Positions 1 to 7,866 are shown, counted from the stretch's first letter. The stretch is 64,000 nt of DNA from Desulfospira joergensenii DSM 10085 (GCF_000420085.1 NZ_ATUG01000001.1:1883223-1947222), one strand, 5' to 3'. The notes: generated by a model not told the origin, from the letters alone. Made by a program: numbers and translations.

Positions 1-41
1 TTTAAAAATCGTTGGTTGATCCTGTTTTTCATCTGGCTTCC

Positions 42-1190
42 CTATAAATTTTGTATTTTTTCGTATAGATCGATATCGAGAAAACCTTTGTTGCAGACAC
101 GGATGATGGCATTCCTAAACGCAGAGCGCCAAAGGGCGTGGTTTGGCTGGATGACCGGGACTCCGTTTTTTGAAGACAGGTTTTTCAGATCTATTTCAGC
201 TTGGCTATTGGCCAGATCAGAACAATAAATCCCGGCGGCCCCGGCGGAATCAACCAAAACCTTTTGTATGGAGGGTCCCAGTTTTGAGTACTCTTTTTCA
301 CTCATGGCAATGATCAGATTCGCAGTGTATCCATATCTGAGTAAAGTTGCATACTTGGCCACCCGATGAAGCTTCAGGGAATCAAAATAGGAAGACGGAC
401 ATAAAAAAACATCGATATCTCCTCTTTCAAAGCTGTGGAACACGTCTTCCCATTCCACCGTGACCGGTTCCGCGCCCAGTTCATTTCTCAGGGCAATGGC
501 TGCTTCGGAATTATATGTCCTCATTTTTTTCCCCTTCAGGTCTTCGGGAGAGAAGATAGGTTCTTTTGAAAATAAGAGTTCATAATCTCCGCACTCCCAA
601 TGGGACTGCGGATTTAGAATCCGGATGCCTTTTTTCAACAAGGGAAGATATATTTCATCATTGAAAACCGGACTTCGGATGAACCTGTAGTAATGGGCCC
701 GGTCATTGAAAAAATAAGGCAAAAAGATAGGGCCCGATATTCTGGAATAATATTCAAAGCTGATGGGGGTATCGGAAAATAGTTGAATTCCTCCCTGGGA
801 AAGACTTGTCAGTTGATCCTTGGTAGATCCCAAAGAGGCCTGATGATATATATGGAGATTGACTTCTCCTTTGGACTTTTCCTTTACCAAATCGGCAAAT
901 TTCAGGACCGCTCTGCCCGCAAGAGAAGTTTCATGGAAGACCATGCCCAGAGAACGCGGGAGGTCGTTGCTCTCCTGAAAAAAATACTCCAACGGTCTGT
1001 CCAGAGCCTTCCCGATTTTATACAAGGTAGGAATGGTGGGGATTGAAGATCCTCTTTCTATATCGGATAAATGACTTGCAGGCAAATTTGCCATCTTTGC
1101 AAGATCGACCTGTCTTAATCCGAGTGACTTTCTTTCAACTTTGACCTGTTCGCCAATCTTGTATTTTGAAAGGACTTCTTCTTTTGTCAT
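42..1190 (-). CDS. XRE-family regulator fused to a TRAP (DctP-type) solute-binding domain
   Basis: About 382 aa from the ATG at 1190; an in-frame TTG start at 1223 would add 11 residues but has no better ribosome site. Residues 10-75 form a classic XRE/Cro helix-turn-helix (KSLGLRQVDLAKMANLP, then SHLSDIERG and a P-TLYKIGKAL helix). From about residue 85 to the end the sequence reads as a TRAP-transporter periplasmic binding protein (DctP/DUF-type): FHETS opening strand, KGEVNLHIYH, then a long segment with LKGKKMR and a W-EDVFHSFERGDIDVFLCP motif. No signal peptide is present, so the binding domain must be cytoplasmic. The inference is a one-component, ligand-responsive transcription factor. 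No TRAP permease genes lie beside it in the window; its target genes could be off the left edge. Fold assignment is fairly sure, ligand unknown. Confidence 0.82.
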   Translation of the reverse strand: MTKEEVLSKYKIGEQVKVERKSLGLRQVDLAKMANLPASHLSDIERGSSIPTIPTLYKIGKALDRPLEYFFQESNDLPRSLGMVFHETSLAGRAVLKFADLVKEKSKGEVNLHIYHQASLGSTKDQLTSLSQGGIQLFSDTPISFEYYSRISGPIFLPYFFNDRAHYYRFIRSPVFNDEIYLPLLKKGIRILNPQSHWECGDYELLFSKEPIFSPEDLKGKKMRTYNSEAAIALRNELGAEPVTVEWEDVFHSFERGDIDVFLCPSSYFDSLKLHRVAKYATLLRYGYTANLIIAMSEKEYSKLGPSIQKVLVDSAGAAGIYCSDLANSQAEIDLKNLSSKNGVPVIQPNHALWRSAFRNAIIRVCNKGFLDIDLYEKIQNL

Positions 1191-1234
1191 AATAATCCCG
1201 TCTTTTTGAGCCGAATGAATCAAATGATTTTCCT

Positions 1235-1265
1235 ATTCTATTATAATAATATGAATCATTGTCAA
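1235..1265 (-). promoter_or_regulatory. Putative promoter and dyad operator of the XRE-DctP regulator gene
   Basis: On the minus strand TTGACA (1265-1260) is followed 16 nt later by TAATAG, in a very AT-rich stretch. Overlapping the -10 region is an imperfect dyad with ATTC/GAAT ends (1235-1238 and 1253-1256) around TTATAATAA. This is compatible with autoregulation by an XRE dimer, but that is inference. The 326-nt gap up to 1549 otherwise holds only the next gene's promoter. Confidence 0.35.
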
Positions 1266-1452
1266 TAAAAAAATTTAGAAATCTTATATTTATATCTGAT
1301 TAAAAAATACATTGTGTGAGAATATTTGATAAAAAAATATAGAAATATAGAAATAATTATTCTATCCCGTGAAAAGGATTGTGTAAAAATTCCAAATTAT
1401 AGGATTCGAAGACTTTATCCGGGCCGGGACAGGATTTTGAACCGGCAAAGGA

Positions 1453-1481
1453 TTGCACACCCCGGGGTAAGGATCTATAAT
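1453..1481 (+). promoter_or_regulatory. Sigma-70-type promoter upstream of the DUF2284 gene
   Basis: TTGCAC at 1453-1458, a 17-nt spacer and a perfect TATAAT at 1476-1481, about 70 nt before the ATG at 1550. The spacer contains the 10-nt palindrome ACCCCGGGGT, which could be a regulator site. Confidence 0.55.
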
Positions 1482-1549
1482 ACACTCCAGCCTTGCATAA
1501 AAATCACAGGCCGTCCGCCGGCGGTACTGACCGGCATACAGGAGTTTTA

Positions 1550-2086
1550 ATGAAAAAATTTGAGCCATTTATCCAGGATCTTTTTGACCATTCCAAAGCC
1601 ATTCCCTTTTCACAGGTGACCTTCAGCCAGGAAGTCCGAAAACTCTGCGAACAGAACATGTGCGGTAATTTCAGGAAAAGCTGGACCTGTCCCCCGGCTG
1701 TTGACTCCATTGAGGATCTTCAAGGGCAGCTTTCTTTGTTCCACCGCTTCCTTCTTCTGGATAAGGTCTATCCGCTCCAGGACAGTTTTGACTGGGAAGG
1801 CATGCAGAAAGGCGGCAGGGATTTTCAGTCAAGGATACTCAAATTAAAAAAGAGAATAAAAAAGGCCGATCCCGGATTTGAATTCCTCGCCCTTGGCGCC
1901 GGGGCCTGCAAGCTGTGCGACACATGCACCTACGGGCAGCAGGAACCCTGCAGAAACCCGGAGGATGCCATTGTCTCGGTGGAGGCCTACGGCATTGAGG
2001 TGATGAAGCTGATGAAGGAGGCCGGATTAAGCTATAACAACGGCCCGGATACCGTCACCTATATCGGCGGGATTTTTTATGAATAA
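1550..2086 (+). CDS. DUF2284 metal-binding-type protein
   Basis: A 178-residue protein started at the ATG at 1550, preceded by AGGAG; the upstream in-frame ATG at 1493 has no such site. The Cys pattern is characteristic of DUF2284 (predicted metal-binding) proteins: an N-terminal C-x4-C followed by SWTCPP, then near residues 120-145 a C-x2-C-x2-C cluster with a further C in EPCRNPEDA, and a C-terminal NNGPDTVTYIGGIFY signature. Such proteins are widespread in strict anaerobes; the bound cofactor is not established. It is convergent with the TonB-dependent receptor gene and shares a hairpin-rich terminator region with it. Confidence 0.8.
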   Translation: MKKFEPFIQDLFDHSKAIPFSQVTFSQEVRKLCEQNMCGNFRKSWTCPPAVDSIEDLQGQLSLFHRFLLLDKVYPLQDSFDWEGMQKGGRDFQSRILKLKKRIKKADPGFEFLALGAGACKLCDTCTYGQQEPCRNPEDAIVSVEAYGIEVMKLMKEAGLSYNNGPDTVTYIGGIFYE

Positions 2087-2091
2087 AAGGG

Positions 2092-2165
2092 CTGGGCAAA
2101 GCCCAGGAAAGAGTTGAAGCCGGGAATCCGCCGGAGGCGGATTCCCGGAAGATCACCCGGTTCCA
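2092..2165. terminator. Hairpin cluster between convergent genes
   Basis: Three consecutive inverted repeats: CTGGGC/GCCCAG (2092-2106, followed on the minus strand by CCCTTTTA), a perfect 13-bp stem with a 3-nt loop at 2120-2148 (CCGGGAATCCGCC arm), and a shorter CACCCGG/CCGGGTG stem. Probably bidirectional termination for the DUF2284 gene and the receptor gene. Confidence 0.5.
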
Positions 2166-2232
2166 GGCCGGGTGGTGCGGGTTCAATTCTTTTGTCAGAA
2201 GGTTGTACAACCCAGGGCCTGGATGCCTGCCG

Positions 2233-4308
2233 TCAAAGCCGGTATTCCAGACCCAGATAAAAAGAACGGCCCGGCATCCAATTGTCCTCGTTGGTGGAAT
2301 AGTACTCGTCAAACAGGTTGTGGATGGAGGCCTTTACCCGGACTTCCCCATGTCTTTCAAGCTTGAAAAGACGCTGGGTACAGGAGAGATCCAGAACCCA
2401 GGCATCTCCGACATCCGCAAGCTTTTCCTGGGATTCGACAGTACTGCTTCCGGTTTCCCGGTCAACCGTAAACTGGGTTCCGTAATAGGTGGCATCCAGG
2501 CTGAGGGTCAGGCCGACCTCCTGGGACCCAAAGACCAGGCCGGTACCGATGCTGTCCCGGGACCGGTCCGGCAGCTTCCAGCCATTGCCGTCTTCAAACA
2601 CCAGCAGATGGGTCCAGTTGATATAGGGTTCCAGCTGGAATGTGTATCCCAGGGTCCGGGCCAGATCAAATTTCACACCCAGTTCAATGCCCTGGATCTC
2701 GGCTGAATCCACATTATAATACCAGTAATGCTTGGCATTGTAATGCTCATCTGCGCTGCTGTGGGTCTCGTATCCGATCATGTCCTGATAATCGCTGTAA
2801 AACCAGGTGGCAGAGACAAACCAGGACTTCCAGTCCAGATCAAATCCCAGATCATAGTTGTCGCTTTTTTCCGGCTCCAGATCCGGATTTCCCACAAAGG
2901 GGGTGGTCTTCATGATGGTGTATCCGGTCATCTGCCGGGGCAGAGGCATTTTAAACGCCCGGGCGTAATTGGCCCGCAGTTTGAGAATATCAATGGGGCT
3001 GAAGGCAATCCCAAAGGACGGGTTCCAGCTGTCTTTTTCGATATCCCTGGATACGGTCACATCCTCTCTGATTTTCCGGGCATTCACCGAAACATCAAAA
3101 TCATCGTACCGGATCCCGGCGGACAGGGTCAGGTTTTCTTTTTCCAGCAGATGGACCTCCCCCAGCAGGAAACCGCCGATATTGTCAAAATCGCTCCGGG
3201 CCGTGTTCTGCCTGGCTGCACTGGCCGCCTCCCCGTCCTGGCGCTGGTCAAACTCATAGGACATCCAGTCCATGCCGGCAATGGTGCGGAACAGGCCGAA
3301 ATCATGGCTGACCTGGGCCTGGGATCCCCGGAACTGGTTGGCGTTTTCCGACAACGGCACCTGGGTGGTGCTGGAACTGGTGAACCGCTTCAAATCGTAG
3401 TTGACCTCTCCCTGAAAATAGCGGGTCAGCCAGGTGGTGGAACCGGATTCGCTCCCCCCCTCGTAGGAGAGGTCAATGGAGTGGTTGTCCCGGTCCTGAC
3501 GGGTATAGTAATAATAGGTTCTGGCCTCATCCTCTCCCTTGCCGGCATCGTTGGTATCGGTTCCCTGGACAGTCAGGCCCAGGCGGTTGGTATCGTTAAA
3601 ATTCCAGCCGGTATTAAAATTGTAGCGGATCCGGTCTTCCACATCGCTGTTCTCGAAATCTTCACCATTTCCCAGTTCATAGTCATCCCTTGAAGAATAA
3701 GCCGCAGAGACTGCGAAATCCAGCTTCCCCTTTTTCCCGGACGCACCGGCCTTATACCGCTCTTCCCCCCAGGATCCGAAACCGACTTCAATAAATCCTT
3801 CCGGCTTTTCTTTTCCCCGTTTGGTAATGACATTGATGACCCCGCCCATGGCGGACGCCCCGTACTGGACTGCGCCGGGCCCCCGGATCACCTCAATCCG
3901 TTCTGCATTTTCCAGGCCGATATTTCCCAGAAAATCCGAACCGGTGCGGTGGCCGTCCACCAGCACCAGGATATCTCCGGCAATATCAAACCCGTGCATG
4001 GAACTGCGGCCGCCGCGAATAACCACGCCTTCGTTACCGTAGCTCGCCCCCCCGTCACTGTAAACCTGGATTCCGGCTTTTTTCAGCAGGTCTGTCACTG
4101 AAACCGCTCCGGACTGCCGGATCTCCTTTTCCGTGAAAATGGTTATGTTCTGACTGACATCCCTCAATCTTTCCTTGGTTCTGTTGGCCGTTACCACCAC
4201 GGTATCCATTTCATAAGACTCTTCAGACGGCAGATCCCGGGCAAAACCTGTTGTAGAGAGCAGCAGCACGATCAACAACCCCATCCATTTCAGATTGGTC
4301 CTTTTCAT
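2233..4308 (-). CDS. TonB-dependent outer-membrane receptor, BtuB-like (cobalamin uptake)
   Basis: About 691 aa from the ATG at 4308, which follows the riboswitch terminator; the longer reading from 4398 would run through that terminator and is rejected. Signal peptide (KWMGLLIVLLLSTTGFA), TonB-box-like segment EMDTVVVTANR, plug domain with SVTDLLKKAGIQV, GGASYGNEGVVIRGG and IEVIRGPGAVQYGASAMGGVINVITK, then a barrel ending in the typical GRSFYLGLEYRL with terminal aromatic strand. The protein should bind a scarce ligand at the cell surface and import it using TonB energy. The cobalamin riboswitch directly upstream makes a corrinoid the likely substrate. No btuCDF genes follow in the window. 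Confidence 0.88.
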   Translation of the reverse strand: MKRTNLKWMGLLIVLLLSTTGFARDLPSEESYEMDTVVVTANRTKERLRDVSQNITIFTEKEIRQSGAVSVTDLLKKAGIQVYSDGGASYGNEGVVIRGGRSSMHGFDIAGDILVLVDGHRTGSDFLGNIGLENAERIEVIRGPGAVQYGASAMGGVINVITKRGKEKPEGFIEVGFGSWGEERYKAGASGKKGKLDFAVSAAYSSRDDYELGNGEDFENSDVEDRIRYNFNTGWNFNDTNRLGLTVQGTDTNDAGKGEDEARTYYYYTRQDRDNHSIDLSYEGGSESGSTTWLTRYFQGEVNYDLKRFTSSSTTQVPLSENANQFRGSQAQVSHDFGLFRTIAGMDWMSYEFDQRQDGEAASAARQNTARSDFDNIGGFLLGEVHLLEKENLTLSAGIRYDDFDVSVNARKIREDVTVSRDIEKDSWNPSFGIAFSPIDILKLRANYARAFKMPLPRQMTGYTIMKTTPFVGNPDLEPEKSDNYDLGFDLDWKSWFVSATWFYSDYQDMIGYETHSSADEHYNAKHYWYYNVDSAEIQGIELGVKFDLARTLGYTFQLEPYINWTHLLVFEDGNGWKLPDRSRDSIGTGLVFGSQEVGLTLSLDATYYGTQFTVDRETGSSTVESQEKLADVGDAWVLDLSCTQRLFKLERHGEVRVKASIHNLFDEYYSTNEDNWMPGRSFYLGLEYRL

Positions 4309-4340
4309 CTTTTCATCCCTTTTGTTCCTGCGGTAGTAAC

Positions 4341-4376
4341 AAAAAAAAAGATCCCGGGGCCAATCCCCGAGATCTT
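4341..4376 (-). terminator. Intrinsic terminator of the cobalamin riboswitch expression platform
   Basis: On the minus strand a GATCTCGGGG / CCCCGGGATC stem (one G-U pair, 5-nt ATTGG loop) is followed by nine T residues. It sits between the riboswitch aptamer and the receptor start codon, so cobalamin binding would be expected to promote termination. Confidence 0.85.
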
Positions 4377-4424
4377 CCGTTTTTAAAATCTCTGTCATGC
4401 CTCTGCACAGTACCGCGCTGTTCA

Positions 4425-4620
4425 GAAACCAATATTCACAAGCAGGTCTTCCGGCTTAGGGTCATCCCCGTTTCTGCGCCTTCCCATGATTACACAGTGG
4501 CATACGGCAGAACAGGTCACCATTCACGGCGGCGGGACCGCAACAGGATTTCACTGTTTTCCCTTGTAAGGCTCCGGAACCATGCTCCGGAACCGCTTGC
4601 AAATGATATTTCCCTATTTA
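4425..4620 (-). ncRNA. Cobalamin (B12) riboswitch
   Basis: Reading the minus strand gives the recognised order of B12-box elements: a 5' stem region, AAGGGAAAACAGTGAAATCC-type core, GCGGTCCCGCCGC, GCCACTG, a GGGAAGG, then GATGACCC-TAAGCCGGAAGACCTGC. These match the conserved AdoCbl riboswitch consensus. It lies upstream of the TonB-dependent receptor and ends about 50 nt before an intrinsic terminator, a transcription-attenuation arrangement. End coordinates are approximate. Confidence 0.9.
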
Positions 4621-4882
4621 TACCGGGTCACTTGCCTTGTCAAGCGCAACCCACGAGAATGAAAAACCGTTCAATATCTTTTTTTTAAATTTGATAACCA
4701 TTTAGGATTCCAGGAATTTTTTCCGTCTTCCCTTTCGAAAAAAACGGGATATCCCGGTTCCCGGATGCCGAAAATCTCTGATTGCGAAGCCCTGTTCTTT
4801 TGATTTGAAATGATTTTCCGGGAGAACAGGAGGCATCAAGATTTTTTTTGCAAAAACAAAATTATTTTAATATCATTTTACC

Positions 4883-5488
4883 ATGAAGGATAGGCACACA
4901 TTCGATGAAATCCACGAAGAGTATCACGATAAAATCGTTCATTATCTGATCAGAATCGTCGGGGCCAATGATGCCGAGGATGTGGCCCAGGAGGTGTTCA
5001 ACAAAGCAAATGAGCATATTGGAAACCTGAAAGAAGATTCCAAGCTTTCAACCTGGCTGTATCGCATAGCAACCAATACCGCCATCGATAAACTGCGGTC
5101 GGCGGCGTATCAGCATTCATTAAAACACATCCCCATTGAAGTAAAATCCGATATTGAAAGCCGGAATATCTGGACGATGCAGGCATCCAATACGACCGAA
5201 CAAAATCTGATCCGCAAAGAGATGAGTGAATGTGTCCAGGAATTTGTGGACAAACTGCCCCCGGACTACAGAATCATCATCGCCCTCAGTGAGCTGGAAG
5301 GCCTGACGAACAAGGAAATATCACAGATCCTCGACATTTCTCTGGAAAATGCAAAGATCCGTCTTCACCGCGCCAGGAAAAAGCTTAAAAAATTACTTGA
5401 CCAGGGATGCGATTTTTACATCAATGAACAAAACACCCTGGTCTGCGACCGGAAACAATCCCAAATCCTGCCCAAGCCTCCCAAATAA
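4883..5488 (+). CDS. ECF-type RNA polymerase sigma factor with C-terminal Cys pair
   Basis: 201 aa. Region 2 lies at residues 5-75 (YHDKIVHYLIRIVGANDAEDVAQEVF, then STWLYRIATNTAIDKLR) and region 4 at about 115-170 (PPDYRIIIALSELEGLTNKEISQIL, LENAKIRLHRARKKLKK). After region 4 there is a distinctive tail containing GCDFY and VCDRK, i.e. two cysteines about 13 residues apart, which could bind a metal or act as a redox switch. No anti-sigma gene with a transmembrane segment is adjacent; instead three same-strand genes follow (Cys protein, Nif11 protein, DGC protein). Family assignment is secure; the idea that the Cys tail senses something is inference. Confidence 0.9.
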   Translation: MKDRHTFDEIHEEYHDKIVHYLIRIVGANDAEDVAQEVFNKANEHIGNLKEDSKLSTWLYRIATNTAIDKLRSAAYQHSLKHIPIEVKSDIESRNIWTMQASNTTEQNLIRKEMSECVQEFVDKLPPDYRIIIALSELEGLTNKEISQILDISLENAKIRLHRARKKLKKLLDQGCDFYINEQNTLVCDRKQSQILPKPPK

Positions 5489-5670
5489 TTTTTTAAGTCC
5501 GGGCTTTTCTGCCTGGGATCCGATGTTCACACCCCGATTTTTTCAGGAAAACCAAATTAGAGCGTATCCTTTTCCCTTCCTCCTGCGTCAATGGAAATAG
5601 CAGGCGTAAAAACACGGTAAACAAATCCAAGGTCTGCGCCATTCAAACCCTTTAGGAGAGGAGAAGACAG

Positions 5671-6204
5671 ATGCCATTGCACTTTAATGATCTGGATATC
5701 ATTTCAGAAACCGCAGGAATCCGTTCCGCCCTGATCGTTCCCTGCAATATGTGCCCGGCCATTACGGTGGCGGTCAGAGAGAAAAAACCGTTTATGCAAA
5801 TGTTCAAAAACCCGTTCAAATCCGCGCCCTTTGAAAATTACCTGGGGAAACTGCAAACCCGGTTAAAGAAAAATGGGGTGAAAACCAAGGTGTTCAAAAG
5901 CCGGCTCTATCACCAATGGTTCATGTGCATGTGGACTGCAGGCCGGCAAAAAGAATTGAAACGGCAGGCAGAACCCTATGAAGCCGTCATTGTTCTGGGA
6001 TGTGACTCTGCCACCGAAACCGTCCATGGGGCTGTTAATCCCAATGGCTGCAAAGTCATTGAGGGCATGGAGTTCACAGGCATTATGAATGCCAAGCTGA
6101 AATTTAAACTGCCGGGGAATATCTCCTTTGCCGACTGCAGGGTTATTCCCAGCCCCCAAAAAGAAAAAAGGAAATTGAGACTCGTTGACAGGGCCGTGGC
6201 CTAG
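5671..6204 (+). CDS. Conserved-looking hypothetical protein with CxxC and further Cys
   Basis: 177 aa, with a strong ribosome site (AGGAGAGGAG) a short distance before the ATG. Notable pieces are LIVPCNMCPAIT (CxxC at about residues 26-29), VIVLGCDSATETVHGAV near residue 115, and two later cysteines (NGCKV, ADCRV). No signal peptide or membrane segment. The alternating strands followed by a G-C-D-S-A turn suggest a small Rossmann-like fold; resemblance to the Cys-rich C-terminal part of methylenetetrahydrofolate-reductase-associated proteins is possible but not claimed. Placed between an ECF sigma gene and a Nif11 gene in the same orientation, probably one transcript. Confidence 0.7.
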   Translation: MPLHFNDLDIISETAGIRSALIVPCNMCPAITVAVREKKPFMQMFKNPFKSAPFENYLGKLQTRLKKNGVKTKVFKSRLYHQWFMCMWTAGRQKELKRQAEPYEAVIVLGCDSATETVHGAVNPNGCKVIEGMEFTGIMNAKLKFKLPGNISFADCRVIPSPQKEKRKLRLVDRAVA

Positions 6205-6250
6205 TTGGAGGTCAAAACATGGAAATCCGAACAGGCAACAGGAGATAAAT

Positions 6251-6442
6251 ATGGGACTGCAAAGCGCAAAATTATTCGTGAAAAAAATGAAAGAAAATCC
6301 GGAATTTAGAGACCGGGTCAAAAATGTCAGGAACAGGGAGGCTTTCCAGCACCTGGTACGTGAAGAAAAATTCGATTTTGATGAGACGCATTTGGCCGGC
6401 GCAATGGCCTCATGCATGGCCGAAGGTGAGAAAGAGGTATAA
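6251..6442 (+). CDS. Nif11-domain small protein
   Basis: 63 aa from the ATG at 6251 (GGAGATAAAT just before it); the upstream reading from 6185 overlaps the preceding gene and is rejected. The sequence follows the Nif11 pattern: MGLQSAKLFVKKMKENPEFR opening, a central -V-NREAFQHLVREEKFDF- helix-loop-helix, then L-A-GAMA. Nif11 domains occur as leader regions of some ribosomally made peptides and also as standalone proteins near nitrogenase genes. Here there is no GG or GA leader cleavage site followed by a core, only a short ASCMAEGEKEV tail, so a peptide natural product is not supported. Function unknown; context suggests it belongs to the sigma/DGC cluster. Confidence 0.75.
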   Translation: MGLQSAKLFVKKMKENPEFRDRVKNVRNREAFQHLVREEKFDFDETHLAGAMASCMAEGEKEV

Positions 6443-6473
6443 AAGGAATGAATCAAATGATGGAGGAAAAAGT

Positions 6474-7019
6474 ATGTATTCAGATGTATCTGTAAAGTTC
6501 GAAAACACGGGCAGTGTCTGCCCGATCGGTGAAATCACAGGAAAACAAATGATCCAGGAACAGCAGATCCCGGTGATCTCCTGTGAGGGATCATGTATCC
6601 GGGGAGAAATCGCCCGGCTGGCCGCCAATATGCTGGCCAAACAAGAAGGGTACGGACGCGGATGCCACGGTGAAATCATTTCAGTCCCCCAGTCTGCAAT
6701 GGCCAAATGGGCACAGCAGTCGGATAAAGTAATTGTGATTGACGGCTGCTTTCTGCACTGCCATGGACGGATTCTGGAGGGTCTTTTCAGCCGGGAGCAG
6801 TTGCTCATCTTTGACGCCCTTTCCTATTACAGGAAATATACGGATATCATGGACATGGATGATGTCCCGGAAGCGGAACGGCGAGAAACCGCCCAACTGG
6901 TTCTGGAGAATGTCCTTGGGGCCATTGAAAACGGTCTCACACCGGGTTGCAATGATCAGGACCAAAGTTCATGCTGCACCTGCGCCGAAGAAAGTCCGGC
7001 CGGATGCTGCGGCGATTAA
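6474..7019 (+). CDS. DGC-domain putative zinc-binding protein
   Basis: 181 aa from the ATG at 6474, preceded by TGGAGGAAAAAGT. The DGC family signature is visible as VIVIDGCFLHCHGRILEG around residues 84-101, preceded by ISCEGSCIRGEIARLAANMLA (Cys pair) and a GRGCHGEI motif. The C terminus is a Cys cluster (SSCCTCAEESPAGCCGD), a plausible metal site. DGC proteins are predicted to bind zinc or related metals through conserved cysteines; no enzymatic role is established. Last gene of the ECF sigma cluster, 31 nt after the Nif11 gene. Confidence 0.85.
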   Translation: MYSDVSVKFENTGSVCPIGEITGKQMIQEQQIPVISCEGSCIRGEIARLAANMLAKQEGYGRGCHGEIISVPQSAMAKWAQQSDKVIVIDGCFLHCHGRILEGLFSREQLLIFDALSYYRKYTDIMDMDDVPEAERRETAQLVLENVLGAIENGLTPGCNDQDQSSCCTCAEESPAGCCGD

Positions 7020-7098
7020 ACGGGCTCGGCCTGAATCAGATCAAAGGCCGGCGGTAAAGATAAAAACAGGGAATTAATAAAAAGATCTGTCACTGGAA

Positions 7099-7149
7099 AT
7101 AAAGGGGGCAGACCCGCCCTTTTGAATGGACCGGGTCTGCCCCCTTTAT
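7099..7149. repeat. Perfect 18-bp inverted repeat, terminator- or REP-like
   Basis: Arms 7099-7116 and 7132-7149 (ATAAAGGGGGCAGACCCG and its exact complement) enclose a 15-nt loop. There is no T-run after the stem. It follows the DGC gene and precedes the Fur gene, so it may terminate the cluster, but the GGGGGCAGACCC core also resembles palindromes associated with REP/RAYT elements. Confidence 0.7.
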
Positions 7150-7283
7150 CCCTGCCTGTAAAATGGACCTGTTTCCGGGGATTCTTTCGGTCTGAATCCT
7201 GGTGACGCCTACCGGCGGACCGGGGCATCTTCCTGATTCATCAAAATCCTGCTTTAAAATACACAATTAAAATTTTAAAAAAC

Positions 7284-7321
7284 TTGACAAGGAATAATAA
7301 ATGCCAAATAATAAAGATTAT
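7284..7321 (+). promoter_or_regulatory. Promoter and PerR/Fur-box-like operator of the Fur-family gene
   Basis: TTGACA (7284-7289), 17-nt spacer, AATAAT (7307-7312). Overlapping the -10 is ATAAT-AAAG-ATTAT (7308-7321), a dyad similar to the ATAAT/ATTAT core of PerR boxes. Suggests autoregulation of the downstream regulator. Confidence 0.5.
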
Positions 7322-7344
7322 CATTTAAGATACGGGAACTCATT

Positions 7345-7788
7345 TTGTCTGATCATCAAAAAAGATTTGAAGCCATCACCCAAAAGCTGAGGGATCATCA
7401 CCATAAGATAACCCCCCAGCGCCTGGCCATTGCCAAGATCCTGTCCAAGAGCATCGGGCATCCCAGCGTGGAAGATATCCATGCTGAAATTAAAATAGAT
7501 TTTCCGACCATGAGTCTTGCCACGGTATACAGAAATATTGTATTAATTAAATCACTTGGTGAAGTTCTTGAAATAGGCTTCCCGGATGGGAGGAACCGGT
7601 ACGACGGGAAAAGGCCCTATCCCCATCCCCACGTGATTTGTATAAAATGCAAAAAAATTGTCGATCCGGATCTTGACAGCCTGGATGATATGAAGAGCGA
7701 GGTCGAATCAGAGACCCATTTTAAAATTCTGAATCACCGATTGGACTTTTTCGGCATATGCACGGATTGCATGTCTGAAAAAGAATAA
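7345..7788 (+). CDS. Fur-family (PerR-like) metalloregulator
   Basis: 147 aa starting with TTG at 7345; there is no in-frame ATG before the conserved MSLATVYRN helix, so a non-ATG start is required. N-terminal winged helix (ITPQRLAIAKIL, HPSVEDIHAEI, SLATVYRNIVLIKSLG), then the metal-sensing region HPHVICIKCKKIVDPD with CxxC and the second pair CTDCMSE at the end, typical of the structural zinc site. The pairing with katG downstream and the ATAAT/ATTAT operators favour a PerR-type peroxide sensor over an iron-uptake Fur. PerR identity is inferred from context. Confidence 0.88.
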   Translation: MSDHQKRFEAITQKLRDHHHKITPQRLAIAKILSKSIGHPSVEDIHAEIKIDFPTMSLATVYRNIVLIKSLGEVLEIGFPDGRNRYDGKRPYPHPHVICIKCKKIVDPDLDSLDDMKSEVESETHFKILNHRLDFFGICTDCMSEKE

Positions 7789-7809
7789 TATATTTTTTTG
7801 TCAGTAGTT

Positions 7810-7832
7810 GATATTTATTATCATATAATATC
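7810..7832 (+). promoter_or_regulatory. Palindromic AT-rich operator upstream of the catalase remnant and katG
   Basis: A 23-nt dyad with GATATT/AATATC outer arms containing TATTATCATATAATA (7816-7830). It resembles the operator ahead of the Fur-family gene and PerR boxes in general. It would have driven the decayed catalase gene and may still drive katG. Confidence 0.5.
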
Positions 7833-7866
7833 TTGTTTCTTTAACCCGATAGATGAGGAGGTCAAT

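Noticed and set aside
2170..2200. tRNA-like GGTTCAATTC string
   Set aside because: No acceptor stem, anticodon arm or D-arm could be built around it.
2728..3693. 321-codon plus-strand frame inside the TonB receptor
   Set aside because: Antisense shadow of a GC-rich coding region; no ribosome site and no recognisable domain.
6251..6442. Ribosomally synthesised peptide (RiPP) precursor with a Nif11 leader
   Set aside because: The protein ends about 11 residues after the Nif11 domain with no GG/GA cleavage site or Cys/Ser/Thr-rich core, and no lanthipeptide or radical SAM maturase is nearby.
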